NCBI GenBank assembly: GCA_902790215.1
Contig: CADAQX010000001.1
Span: forward strand, 124,001 to 188,000
Length of the DNA stretch: 64,000 nt
From: an uncultured Bacteroidota bacterium
GTDB lineage: Bacteria; Bacteroidota; Bacteroidia; Bacteroidales; P3
Direction of reading: 5' to 3'
In this document: positions 8,252-17,093 of the stretch, piece by piece
How the letters are laid out: the number at the start of each line of letters is the position of its first letter
How positions within the stretch are numbered: the first letter of the stretch is position 1
Made by a program: the position numbers and the translations under genes
The notes under the pieces: model-generated
Database searches by the model: none
Told to the model about the DNA's origin: nothing
Seen by the model: the letters and a program-made list of their open reading frames with translations, nothing else

Positions 8252-9574
8252 TTATCTACGACGTTTGGGCATGTTGGCCAGCTTTCCTTTCGAGCTCACA
8301 GCCTTCATCATTTTGCGTGTCTCCTCAAACTGCTTGACGAAACGGTTGACCTCCTGAATCGTATGGCCGCTGCCGGCGGCAATACGCTGCTTTCTGCTGC
8401 CGTTGAGACAACTGGGGTTACGCCGTTCATAGGGCGTCATGCTTCCAATCATCGACTCTATGGGCTTGAAGGCATCGTCGCTTATCTCCACATTCTTAGT
8501 CAGCTTGTCCATACCGGGAATCATACCGATAAGGTCCTTCATGCTGCCCATCTTCTTCACTTGGTTTATCTGCGAAAGGAAGTCCTCGAAACTGTATTCG
8601 TTGTGGATTAACTTCTTCTGAATCTTGCGGGCTTCTTCCTCGTCATACTGCTCCTGAGCACGTTCTACCAACGAAACGACGTCGCCCATACCCAAAATAC
8701 GGCTTGCCATACGGTCCGGGTGGAACACATCGAGTGCCTCCATTTTCTCACCAATACCGACAAACTTGATGGGCTTTTGCACCGTGTAGCGGATTGTCAG
8801 CGCAGCACCGCCTCGGGTATCGCCGTCGAGCTTGGTGAGCACAACACCGTCAAAGTCCAAGCGGTCATTGAAAGCTTTGGCCGTATTGACTGCATCCTGA
8901 CCCGTCATCGAATCCACCACAAACAATGTCTCTTGTGGATTCAATGTCGATTTGAGACCGGAAATCTCGTCCATCATCTGCTCGTCCACAGCCAGGCGTC
9001 CTGCCGTATCCACTATCACCACATCGAAACCCTTCATCCGGGCCTCCTTGACGGCCTTGGTGGCAATGTCTATCGGGTTGGTGTTCCCCTCCTCGGTAAA
9101 CACAGGCACCTGAATCTGGCTGCCAAGCGTCTGCAACTGGCTGATAGCTGCCGGACGGTACACGTCGCCGGCCACCAGCAAAACACTCTTGTTGCGCTTA
9201 TTCTTCAGATGATAGGCCAGCTTGGCCGAGAACGTGGTCTTACCCGAGCCCTGTAGACCGGCAACCAGCACCACCGCAGGATTCCCTTTCACATTAATGT
9301 CCACCGCCTCGCTGCCCATCAACTCGGTCAGTTTCTCATGGACAATCTTCACCATCAACTGCCCCGGCTCAATGCTTTTGATAACATTGCGACCGAGAGC
9401 CTCCGCCTTCACATTATCGGTAAACTCCTTCGCGATAGGGTAGCTCACATCAGCGTCAATCAAGGCTCTGCGAACCTCCTTCACCGTCTCGGCAATGTTA
9501 ATATCGGTAATGCTACCCTTGCCGCGCAACGTGTGTAACGCTTTCTCTATCTTATTACTAATACTCTCAAACAT
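8252..9574 (-). CDS. ffh: Signal recognition particle protein Ffh (SRP54)
   Basis: 440 aa, normal length. An N-terminal four-helix domain precedes the G domain with GLQGSGKTTFSAKL (P-loop near residue 108), DTAGRLAVD and TKLDGDTRGGAAL. The C-terminal M domain has the RNA-binding motif region NPSCLNGSRKQRIAAGSG, then a methionine-rich helix. It binds signal sequences and 4.5S RNA and delivers ribosomes to FtsY. A TAAATTTG -7 box lies upstream on the minus strand. Confidence 0.98.
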   Translation of the reverse strand: MFESISNKIEKALHTLRGKGSITDINIAETVKEVRRALIDADVSYPIAKEFTDNVKAEALGRNVIKSIEPGQLMVKIVHEKLTELMGSEAVDINVKGNPAVVLVAGLQGSGKTTFSAKLAYHLKNKRNKSVLLVAGDVYRPAAISQLQTLGSQIQVPVFTEEGNTNPIDIATKAVKEARMKGFDVVIVDTAGRLAVDEQMMDEISGLKSTLNPQETLFVVDSMTGQDAVNTAKAFNDRLDFDGVVLTKLDGDTRGGAALTIRYTVQKPIKFVGIGEKMEALDVFHPDRMASRILGMGDVVSLVERAQEQYDEEEARKIQKKLIHNEYSFEDFLSQINQVKKMGSMKDLIGMIPGMDKLTKNVEISDDAFKPIESMIGSMTPYERRNPSCLNGSRKQRIAAGSGHTIQEVNRFVKQFEETRKMMKAVSSKGKLANMPKRRR

Positions 9575-9602
9575 AATCGTATTACATCTTCAGTTGAAAA
9601 TG

Positions 9603-9610
9603 CAAATTTA
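9603..9610 (-). promoter_or_regulatory. Likely -7 box for ffh
   Basis: On the minus strand TAAATTTG fits TAnnTTTG and lies 29 bp upstream of the ffh start, inside the 161-bp divergent gap shared with rpoD. I see no good match for the rpoD side. Confidence 0.55.
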
Positions 9611-9735
9611 CGTTTTTTTTTTGACATTTCAGACCTGTTGAAACAAATATCAACTTTTTTTTCTATTTCATGAAACATTTTTTGATTTTTATCGTTATGT
9701 AGGGGTAAAAGAAGAGTGGAATTTATATATACGCC

Positions 9736-10596
9736 ATGAGACAGTTAAAAATTACCCATTCCATCACCAACCGCGACATTAAGTCGCTCGACAAATACCT
9801 GCAGGATATTTGCAGTGAAGAGTTGCTCACTCCCGAGGAGGAAGTCCGTCTGGCTCAGCGCATCAAAGCCGGTGACCAAGAAGCCCTCGACCGCCTCACC
9901 AAGGCCAACCTGCGCTTCGTCGTCTCCGTTGCCAAGCAGTACCAGAACCAAGGCCTCAGCCTTCCCGACCTCATCAACGAAGGCAACGTGGGTCTGATTA
10001 AGGCCGCCAAGCGTTTCGACGAAACACGCGGCTTCAAATTCATCTCCTACGCCGTTTGGTGGATACGCCAATCCATCCTCCAGGCCATCGCCGAGAACTC
10101 GCGCATCGTGCGTCTCCCCTCCAACCAGCTGGGCGCACTTAACAAACTCAAAAAGGAAATCAGCCGCCTGGAACAGGAACTCGAGCGTCCGCCATCGGAA
10201 GAGGAACTGGCCGACATGCTCGACATCCCCGAGGAGAAAATCAAGAGCATCCTCGGCATCTCGGGCCGCCATATCTCCATCGACGCTCCGCTGGTAGCCG
10301 ACGAAGACGTCAACTTTGTCGATGTGTTGCCCAACGAGGACACACCGCCCACCGACAGCGCCCTGATGCAGGAATCCCTCTCGCAGGAAATCGAGCGCGC
10401 CCTCTCCACCCTCACCGAGTACGAGCGCGAGGTCATCAAGATGTATTTCGGCATCGGCATGCCCCACGCCCTCAGCCTCGACGAGATAGCCATGAAGTTC
10501 GGCCTCACCCGCGAGCGTGTCCGCCAAATTAAGGAAAAAGGCATCAAACGTCTGCGTGTGAGCAGCAAAAGCAAACACCTCCAGGCTTATCTGTAA
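9736..10596 (+). CDS. rpoD: Primary sigma factor RpoD/SigA, short Bacteroidota form
   Basis: 286 aa. There is no long region 1.1; it begins [19 protein letters not shown]. Region 1.2/2 carries [36 protein letters not shown] and the -10 reading helix ([17 protein letters not shown]). Regions 3 and 4 follow, with the helix-turn-helix [20 protein letters not shown]. This architecture is that of the Bacteroidota housekeeping sigma, which recognises the TTG/TAnnTTTG promoters seen across the window. The stop codon overlaps the rsmG start by one base. Confidence 0.98.
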   Translation: MRQLKITHSITNRDIKSLDKYLQDICSEELLTPEEEVRLAQRIKAGDQEALDRLTKANLRFVVSVAKQYQNQGLSLPDLINEGNVGLIKAAKRFDETRGFKFISYAVWWIRQSILQAIAENSRIVRLPSNQLGALNKLKKEISRLEQELERPPSEEELADMLDIPEEKIKSILGISGRHISIDAPLVADEDVNFVDVLPNEDTPPTDSALMQESLSQEIERALSTLTEYEREVIKMYFGIGMPHALSLDEIAMKFGLTRERVRQIKEKGIKRLRVSSKSKHLQAYL

Positions 10597-11225
10597 TGCC
10601 GATGGACAAGATACTGAAATATTTCCCCGAAATCACAGAGCGGCAAAAAGAGCAATTTGCCGCTCTGTTGCCACTCTACGAAGACTGGAACTCCAAAATC
10701 AACGTCATCTCGCGCAAAGACATGGACAACTTCTATGAGCACCATGTCCTCCACAGCCTCGCCATCGCCAAGGTGCAACCTTTCAAACCCATGGCCGAAA
10801 TACTCGACGTGGGCACCGGCGGCGGTTTTCCCGGCATTCCTCTCGCCATCCTCTTCCCCGATGCACGCTTCCACCTTATCGACTCCATAGGCAAGAAAAT
10901 CAAAGTCGTCCAGAGCGTTGCCGAACAACTGGAGCTCAAGAATGTCCGCACCGAGCAAATCCGCGCTGAGCAGCTGCGGGGTGAATACGACTTCATCGTG
11001 TCGCGCGCTGTCACCGACCTCAGCCAATTCACCCAATGGGTGCGCGGAAAAGTATCCACCATTCATTACCACAAACTCCGCAACGGCATCCTCTACCTCA
11101 AGGGCGGCGACCTCACCGACGAACTCGCCCCCTTCAAAAAGAAAGCCCGCACATGGGACATCAGCGACTTCTTCCAGGAAGACTACTTCCTGACCAAGAA
11201 AGTCATCTACCTCCCCTTCCATTAG
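10596..11225 (+). CDS. rsmG: 16S rRNA (guanine(527)-N7)-methyltransferase
   Basis: 209 aa. RsmG pattern: NVISRKDMDNFYEHHVLHSL, the SAM-binding glycine loop ILDVGTGGGFPGIPLAI, then DSIGKKIKVV and VSRAV. It methylates G527 of 16S rRNA. The ATG at 10596 overlaps the rpoD stop (TAATG), which implies translational coupling; an in-frame ATG at 10602 is an alternative start. No terminator separates the two genes. Confidence 0.97.
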   Translation: MPMDKILKYFPEITERQKEQFAALLPLYEDWNSKINVISRKDMDNFYEHHVLHSLAIAKVQPFKPMAEILDVGTGGGFPGIPLAILFPDARFHLIDSIGKKIKVVQSVAEQLELKNVRTEQIRAEQLRGEYDFIVSRAVTDLSQFTQWVRGKVSTIHYHKLRNGILYLKGGDLTDELAPFKKKARTWDISDFFQEDYFLTKKVIYLPFH

Positions 11226-11299
11226 TCACCACATCAGCGTCCCAATCGAGTCCCAATTTCAGGGAAACACAACCGGACGTTCAACGACCCAATGCCGAA

Positions 11300-13396
11300 T
11301 CAGCGATGTAGCACCTGGTTCAGACATTTGAGCGTGACCTCTACGTGCGAAAGGTCGGCGGCGGGGTCGGCGGGGATGAACCGCAGCGTGACGCTGTTGC
11401 CGGCAGGCAAGTCGAAATAGTTGTTTTCAAAGCGGCCATCCACGTGCGGCTCGGTCTGGAGCATCACATCGCGGAGATTCGTCTGTGCCTTGAGGGTGAC
11501 CGTTAGGCGGCCCTTGCTGTCAAGAGCCTTTGAAAGTTGATACTTGGCCTTGGGCAGATGGAGGTTTTTGGGATAGGTCTTATAGTATTTCTCCCAGCGC
11601 GAAAGGTCGGCGGTGTCGCTGAAAAGGTCGCGCACACGGTAGTGCAGCGCCTTCCAATTGCCGTAGCAGTCTATGCTGCTCCACGAAGCCACAGGCCAGC
11701 AGTCGTTGAGCTGCCAGTAGAGGGTGCCCATGCAATGGGGCTGCGCCTGCAGGTGGCACAGGATGCCGTAGCCCGTGCCCCAAGCCTGGAGCAGCTGGCT
11801 CACGTAGCAGTAGTCCTCAAGGCTGAGCGAGCGGCTGTCGAGCCCATAGTATTGCTTCATGGCTTTGTCGATTATCTCGCGGCCGCGACCGTGTTTCTGG
11901 TGGTTCTTCATCGTGGGCGAATCGATGGTGCGTTGGTCTTCGGGACAGAAACGGCACACGGTGCTATAGTCCGGGTAGCTCTGGAAACCGAACTCGGACA
12001 TAAAGCGGCCGGTCTTCTCCTTGTACATCTCAAAAGGCTGTTCTCCCCACCATACGCCCCAGTAGTGGCTGTCGCCGTGCGTGACGCATTCGGGATGACC
12101 CCAGCCGAACAGCGGCGAGCTGGTAATGTAGGGGCGTTGCAGCGGGTCGTATTGCTTGACGGCTTGGGCCAGGATGCCCTTTTCGCCGAAGAGGGTGTCA
12201 ATGCCGTGCTGCAGCTGGGCGCACTGGGCATCGGTCCACTTGTACTGCTCCTGCCAGCCCCAGTCTTCCCAGCCGTTCTTCACCTCGTTGTTGCCGCACC
12301 ACAGCACCACGCATGGATGCTGGGCAATGCGGCGCACCTGCTGCTCGGCCTCAAGCCGCACATTTTCGAGGAACGCGCTGTCGGAAGGATAAAGGGCGCA
12401 GCTGAAGTTGAAATCAACCCACACCATAAGACCCAGCGAGTCGCACAGGTCGAAGAAATAGTCGGGCTCGTAGATACCGCCGCCCCACACGCGGAGCATG
12501 TTGAAGTTAGCCGCTTTGGCGGAGGTGAGCAAATGGCGGTAGCGGGCGCGGTTGGCGCTGTCGAGCACGGGGAACGAATGGACGGGAATCCAATTGGCGC
12601 CCTTCACAAAGAGGGGTTTCCCATTGCGGTAGAAGGCAAAACTCTGACCGATGGAGTCCTTCTCCTGCCGCAGTTCCACATTCCACGATTTGGGTTGCTT
12701 CACCGGTTCTTCGGGCAGCTCTCCGTTGTAGCATTCCAGCCTTGCGCTGCCGAGAATGCCCACAGTGCTGAGCTTCGGACCCCAGTCCCACCCCAGCATG
12801 TAGGGTGCCATGCGGCTCATGGCGCGGTGGTCGGGCAGTTCGTAGTCCATATCGGGCCAGGGGTAGCCATCAGCTTCGCATACTTCGGTGGCAAAATGGT
12901 CTTCGTTGTTTTGCTCTATGGGGTAGAACGTTATTTCCAACAAGGCCTCGTCGCCAAGGTCGGGCAATTCCTTGTTGTCGAGCAGAACATCAAAGAGGCA
13001 CACCCTGTATTCGCGGAACATGTTTTCCCCCGTCATCACCCTCGCCTGATATTTGGTGCCGAACGACTCGCCACTGAGCCACACATCGCAATAGGTGGCC
13101 CCGTAAAGCACAAGGTCGCAATGCTCAAAGCCTTCCCACATGTCGCGAGTAATAATCGTGCGGTACTTCCAGCCTCGCTTGCCCACCCATTGCACCGAGT
13201 CCTCGTTGGTGCCATAGAACGGGTCGGGGATGAGGCCGTGAGCCATAAGGTCGGTATGGATGCAGCCTGGCACCTTGGCGGAGTACCATTGGTCGTTGTA
13301 TTCGAACTCCCAGTCGGTGAGTTCGGTTTTCTCCATATCGCTGTTGCAACCCGCGACAAGCAAGAGTGCAATCAGCACAGGTATTATTCTTTTCAT
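11300..13396 (-). CDS. GH2 beta-mannosidase-like lipoprotein, shortened
   Basis: 698 aa with a lipoprotein signal (LLLVAGC). The N-terminal jelly roll carries [14 protein letters not shown] and YMLGWDWGP, typical of beta-mannosidases. The TIM barrel begins with [10 protein letters not shown]. The acid/base is in VVLWCGNNE (near residue 368) and the nucleophile in FMSEFGFQS (near 468). Family members run about 850 residues. Here only a short linker joins the jelly roll (SARLECYNG) to the barrel entry, so the immunoglobulin-like domain 2 appears to be missing. By family it removes terminal beta-mannose from glycans at the envelope. It lies 7 bp downstream of the DUF486 gene. Confidence 0.88.
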   Translation of the reverse strand: MKRIIPVLIALLLVAGCNSDMEKTELTDWEFEYNDQWYSAKVPGCIHTDLMAHGLIPDPFYGTNEDSVQWVGKRGWKYRTIITRDMWEGFEHCDLVLYGATYCDVWLSGESFGTKYQARVMTGENMFREYRVCLFDVLLDNKELPDLGDEALLEITFYPIEQNNEDHFATEVCEADGYPWPDMDYELPDHRAMSRMAPYMLGWDWGPKLSTVGILGSARLECYNGELPEEPVKQPKSWNVELRQEKDSIGQSFAFYRNGKPLFVKGANWIPVHSFPVLDSANRARYRHLLTSAKAANFNMLRVWGGGIYEPDYFFDLCDSLGLMVWVDFNFSCALYPSDSAFLENVRLEAEQQVRRIAQHPCVVLWCGNNEVKNGWEDWGWQEQYKWTDAQCAQLQHGIDTLFGEKGILAQAVKQYDPLQRPYITSSPLFGWGHPECVTHGDSHYWGVWWGEQPFEMYKEKTGRFMSEFGFQSYPDYSTVCRFCPEDQRTIDSPTMKNHQKHGRGREIIDKAMKQYYGLDSRSLSLEDYCYVSQLLQAWGTGYGILCHLQAQPHCMGTLYWQLNDCWPVASWSSIDCYGNWKALHYRVRDLFSDTADLSRWEKYYKTYPKNLHLPKAKYQLSKALDSKGRLTVTLKAQTNLRDVMLQTEPHVDGRFENNYFDLPAGNSVTLRFIPADPAADLSHVEVTLKCLNQVLHR

Positions 13397-13403
13397 AAGT
13401 CTA

Positions 13404-13781
13404 TCATTTTGTTTTCATAAAGGCGAAGAAGACGGCCAGGATGATGAATCCGAAGCTTACGAGGTGGTTCCAGCGGATGGGCTCCCCTTTGAAGACGGTG
13501 GCCACGATGACCGTGAACACAAAAAGGGAGATGCACTCCTGTATAATCTTGAGCTGCATGAGGGAGAAAGGCCCGCCGGTGATTTGCGAGCCGATGCGGT
13601 TGGCCGGAATCATGAAGCTGTATTCCAGAAGCGCCATACCCCACGAGAGCAGGATGATGGCGATGAGAGGCCAGTCTTTGATGAGGTTCATCTGCTGGAG
13701 TTTAAGATTTCCATACCAGGCAAATGTCATGAAGACATTCGAGCAGATGAGCATGAGTATGGTAAGAAGTCCGCGGGACAT
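13404..13781 (-). CDS. DMT-family small membrane protein (DUF486)
   Basis: 125 aa with four membrane segments, including [37 protein letters not shown] and [16 protein letters not shown]. The motifs FAWYGNLK and [12 protein letters not shown] and the length match the DUF486 drug/metabolite-transporter-like family. The transported compound is unknown. It sits between cinA and the GH2 gene on the same strand, with 34 bp to cinA and 7 bp to GH2. Confidence 0.9.
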   Translation of the reverse strand: MSRGLLTILMLICSNVFMTFAWYGNLKLQQMNLIKDWPLIAIILLSWGMALLEYSFMIPANRIGSQITGGPFSLMQLKIIQECISLFVFTVIVATVFKGEPIRWNHLVSFGFIILAVFFAFMKTK

Positions 13782-13815
13782 GCTGTGAGTTGAGAATTAA
13801 AGTTTTAGAATCAAG

Positions 13816-15090
13816 TTATTTTGTTTCATCGTTCACTATCCTTACGAGTTCGGCCCACACCGCGTTGCAGGTGCGCTCGATGGTCTGCGCACGGCGGTCG
13901 CCGAATTTGAGGAGCTTGGCGGTGGTGCCTTGCGGCGAAGCCACAGCAATCCACACGGTGCCCACGGGTTTTTCGGGTGTGCCGCCGGTGGGGCCTGCGA
14001 TGCCCGTTGTGGCGACGGCATAGTCGGCGTGGAGCCGCTCACGGACGCCTTCGGCCATCTGGCGCACGGTCTCTTCGCTGACGGCCCCGTGAGCCAGCAG
14101 GGTTTCGTGTTTCACGCCGAGGGCGCGCTCCTTGGTCTCGTTGCTGTAGGCCACCACACCGCCCAGATAATACTCTGAGGCTCCGGCCATAGCGGTGAGC
14201 TGCTGGGCAAGGGCGCCGCCTGTGCAGCTCTCGGCGGTGGCGAGGGTTGCGTGGTGCCGCTTCATCGTGTAGGCCACGAGTTCGGGAATGGTTTCGAGGT
14301 CTTCGCCCACGATATACTGTCCGGCGATGGGATAGAGCGCCTTGACGGCCTCGTCAATCTGCTGTTGCAGCAGTGCGCGCTCGTCGTGTCCGCCTCGGGC
14401 GGTAAGACGCAGTTTCAGCATGCCCGACTGGGGCAGATAGGCCAAGCGTATGGTGGACGGCAGCGCAAGCTCCCAGGGCTCGATGAGGTCGCTGAGGAAC
14501 GACTCGCCTATGCCTTGCACAAGGATGTTCTTGTTAATAATCTGCCCAGTGCAGAAATGACGCTGCAGGCGGGGGACGATTTCCGTCTCCATGAGGTTCA
14601 CCATCTCGAAGGGCACTCCCGGCATCGACACCACCACGCTGGCGGGCTGTCCGGGTTGCTCCGAAGGCAGCTCGAACCACATGCAGGGAGCCGTACCCAC
14701 CACATTGTTAATCATAGTGCAGCAGCGCGGCACCCACGCCTGCTGGCGGTTGATGGGCGTCAGCTCATAGCCGCGGGCGGAAAAGATGCGCTGTATGTTG
14801 GCCAGCGCCTCGGGGTTTTCATACAGCTCGCTGTGGAAGTAGTTGCAGAGGGTCTTCTTGGTGATGTCGTCCTTGGTGGGTCCAAGGCCGCCGGTAATCA
14901 GCACGATTTGGCAGTTTTTTAACGCCCGCGAAAGGCTGTCGTTGATGTCATCGGCGTTGTCGCCAATGACTTCCGTACAGCACACGTCGATGCCTGCACC
15001 GACGAGCATTTGCGCCATGCGGGAGGCGTTGGTATTGACTACCTGCCCGATAAGCAGTTCATCACCGATGTTGATTATAGTAGCTTTCAT
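13816..15090 (-). CDS. cinA: CinA family nicotinamide-nucleotide amidohydrolase
   Basis: 424 aa. The N-terminal MoaB/MogA-like domain has INIGDELLIGQVVNTNA and LITGGLGPTKDDIT. The C-terminal PncC-type amidase has ATAESCTGGALAQQLTA and TTGIAGPTGGTPEKPVGTVW. The full two-domain length is typical. By family it deamidates NMN to NaMN for NAD recycling and may act on ADP-ribose; the old name refers to competence in streptococci. It is divergent from nadC, another NAD-synthesis gene, across 99 bp. Confidence 0.96.
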   Translation of the reverse strand: MKATIINIGDELLIGQVVNTNASRMAQMLVGAGIDVCCTEVIGDNADDINDSLSRALKNCQIVLITGGLGPTKDDITKKTLCNYFHSELYENPEALANIQRIFSARGYELTPINRQQAWVPRCCTMINNVVGTAPCMWFELPSEQPGQPASVVVSMPGVPFEMVNLMETEIVPRLQRHFCTGQIINKNILVQGIGESFLSDLIEPWELALPSTIRLAYLPQSGMLKLRLTARGGHDERALLQQQIDEAVKALYPIAGQYIVGEDLETIPELVAYTMKRHHATLATAESCTGGALAQQLTAMAGASEYYLGGVVAYSNETKERALGVKHETLLAHGAVSEETVRQMAEGVRERLHADYAVATTGIAGPTGGTPEKPVGTVWIAVASPQGTTAKLLKFGDRRAQTIERTCNAVWAELVRIVNDETK

Positions 15091-15155
15091 GGTGCAAAAA
15101 TACGAAAAAAAGAGAAATTATTAAGAATATTTCCTATTATTCAAAAGAATCTTCG

Positions 15156-15163
15156 TATATTTG
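15156..15163 (+). promoter_or_regulatory. -7 box for nadC
   Basis: TATATTTG in CGTATATTTGCAAATTC, 27 bp before the nadC start. No good TTG at standard spacing. On the opposite strand TATTTTTG at 15095-15102 faces cinA and would give it an almost leaderless transcript. Confidence 0.6.
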
Positions 15164-15189
15164 CAAATTCAATCAAACAGGTATTTGAC

Positions 15190-16059
15190 ATGATGACCAG
15201 TATTCCGAACTTGGACGAATTGATTCGTATGGCGCTGTTGGAAGATATAGGCGACGGCGACCACAGCACTTTGTCGTGCATTCCCCCGACGGCCACAAAC
15301 TCTGCAAAGATGGTGGCCAAACAGGAGGGTATTGTCTGCGGCATGGAGGTTGGTGAACGGGTATTTCACTTTGTCAACGACTCCTTTTACCACACTCAGA
15401 TACCCATGAAAGTCACCCTGCTCAAAAAAGACGGCGACAAGGTGGCTAAAGGCGATGTGCTGATGACTGTCGAGGGCGCCTCGGGAGCCATCCTCACTGC
15501 CGAGCGCACGGCGCTGAACTTTATGCAGCGCCTGAGCGGCATCGCCACACAGACCAACAAAATGGTGCGTATGCTCGACGGGCTGCACACGCAGCTGCTC
15601 GACACCCGCAAGACCACTCCCAACATGCGGCTGCTGGAGAAATACGCCGTGAAATGCGGCGGCGGCACCAACCACCGCATCGGGCTGTACGACATGGTGA
15701 TGCTCAAAGACAACCACATCGACTTCGCCGGAGGCATCGAGGCCGCCATCGACCGCACGCACGCCTATCTCAAGGAGAAGGGCAAGAACCTGAAGATAGA
15801 GATTGAGGTGCGCAATCTCGACGAGCTGGAGCAGGTGATGCGCCACGGAGGCGTCGATCGCATCATGCTGGACAACTTCGACACCGACACGCTTCGCAAA
15901 GCTGTGGAGCGCATCGGCGGCAAATACGAGACCGAGGCCAGCGGCGGCATCACCGAGGACACCCTGCGCGCCTACGCCGAGACGGGCGTGGACTTCATCT
16001 CCGTGGGTGCCCTCACCCACCACATCAAAAGCATGGACATTTCGCTGGTGAAAGGCTGA
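15190..16059 (+). CDS. nadC: Nicotinate-nucleotide pyrophosphorylase (quinolinate phosphoribosyltransferase)
   Basis: 289 aa from the ATG at 15190. The longer open frame upstream runs through cinA's 5' end and the promoter, so it is not used. Motifs are MALLEDIGDGDHSTLSC, ERTALNFMQRLSGIAT, LLDTRKTTPNMR, CGGGTNHRIGLYDMVMLKDN and, near the end, EASGGITEDTLRAYAETGVD. It converts quinolinate and PRPP to nicotinate mononucleotide in de novo NAD synthesis. The next gene starts 7 bp downstream. Confidence 0.98.
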   Translation: MMTSIPNLDELIRMALLEDIGDGDHSTLSCIPPTATNSAKMVAKQEGIVCGMEVGERVFHFVNDSFYHTQIPMKVTLLKKDGDKVAKGDVLMTVEGASGAILTAERTALNFMQRLSGIATQTNKMVRMLDGLHTQLLDTRKTTPNMRLLEKYAVKCGGGTNHRIGLYDMVMLKDNHIDFAGGIEAAIDRTHAYLKEKGKNLKIEIEVRNLDELEQVMRHGGVDRIMLDNFDTDTLRKAVERIGGKYETEASGGITEDTLRAYAETGVDFISVGALTHHIKSMDISLVKG

Positions 16060-16066
16060 GACTCGC

Positions 16067-17080
16067 ATGGCGGCTTGGTGGAACACGGTAATTGAGGAAG
16101 CCAAAAACCTGTGGCAACGGATTGTGCACAGCCGGACGGTACGAATGGTGCGGCTGGGGGTGCATACCGTTTCCTTGCCCGGCAACAAGGGCGTTCCCCT
16201 CTACGATGTTACGCGCTACCTGTTGCGCGGCATCTTCAACGGCGACCTGTGGCGTGCCTCCAAAGGGCTGGCATTCTCTTTCCTCACCGCCCTGCCTCCC
16301 CTGCTCATCTTCATTTTCACCCTGATTGCCTTCCTGCCGGTTGACGGGCTGCAGAACGAACTGCTCTACGAGCTGGAGCTCATCATCCCCGAAAAGATTT
16401 ACGGTCCTGTGGCCAACACCATCAACGACGTCATGGGCCACAAGCACACCAGCCTCCTCTCCATCGGTTTCATCACATCGGTGATACTTGCATCCAACGC
16501 CATCAACGGCATGATGCTCTATTTCAGCGACCGCCACACCGAGAGCCGCACCTTTATCAAGCAGTACCCACTGTGCATCCTGCTGGTGTTTCTGCTCTAC
16601 ATCATGATTGTGCTGGTGCTCTGCCTGCTTATCGGCTACAAGTCGATACTCATCTGGCTGTTCCGCTACGGCATCCTGACGCGGGGCTCCTTCACCCACA
16701 TCGCCATCAGCGTCGGGCGCTGGGTCATCCTCGTGGGTATGGCCTTGCTCACGCTGAGCGTCATCTACTACATCATCCCCATGAAGAAACAGCGCGTGGG
16801 GTTCTTCTCCTCGGGAGCCGTCTTCGCCACCGGTATGTTCATCGTGCTCTCCTGGGGATTCAAGGTCTATCTGGCCAATTTCAACCGCTACAACCTGCTC
16901 TACGGCTCTATCGGCACCCTGCTGGTGGTCATGCTGTGGCTGCTGCTCAACTGCTTCGTCATCATGCTGGGCTACGAGCTGAACACCGCCATCCTCAACG
17001 GGCGGCTCAAAGGCTACACCATCCGGCACCGCCTGCGCCACTACCGCAAAAGAAAGAAAACAATCACATCCAACTCATAA
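16067..17080 (+). CDS. YihY/virulence factor BrkB family membrane protein
   Basis: 337 aa with about six membrane helices. Family hallmarks are LAFSFLTALPPLLIFIFTL, ASNAINGMMLYFSD and the last helices LLYGSIGTLLVVMLWLLL and YELNTAI. The N-terminal 60 residues are soluble and the C-terminus is basic (RLRHYRKRKK). The family is inner-membrane and of uncertain function; it was once misnamed RNase BN. It is tightly spaced between nadC and the RNA methyltransferase, so the three genes probably form one plus-strand operon. Confidence 0.92.
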   Translation: MAAWWNTVIEEAKNLWQRIVHSRTVRMVRLGVHTVSLPGNKGVPLYDVTRYLLRGIFNGDLWRASKGLAFSFLTALPPLLIFIFTLIAFLPVDGLQNELLYELELIIPEKIYGPVANTINDVMGHKHTSLLSIGFITSVILASNAINGMMLYFSDRHTESRTFIKQYPLCILLVFLLYIMIVLVLCLLIGYKSILIWLFRYGILTRGSFTHIAISVGRWVILVGMALLTLSVIYYIIPMKKQRVGFFSSGAVFATGMFIVLSWGFKVYLANFNRYNLLYGSIGTLLVVMLWLLLNCFVIMLGYELNTAILNGRLKGYTIRHRLRHYRKRKKTITSNS

Positions 17081-17093
17081 TTCTTAACATACC

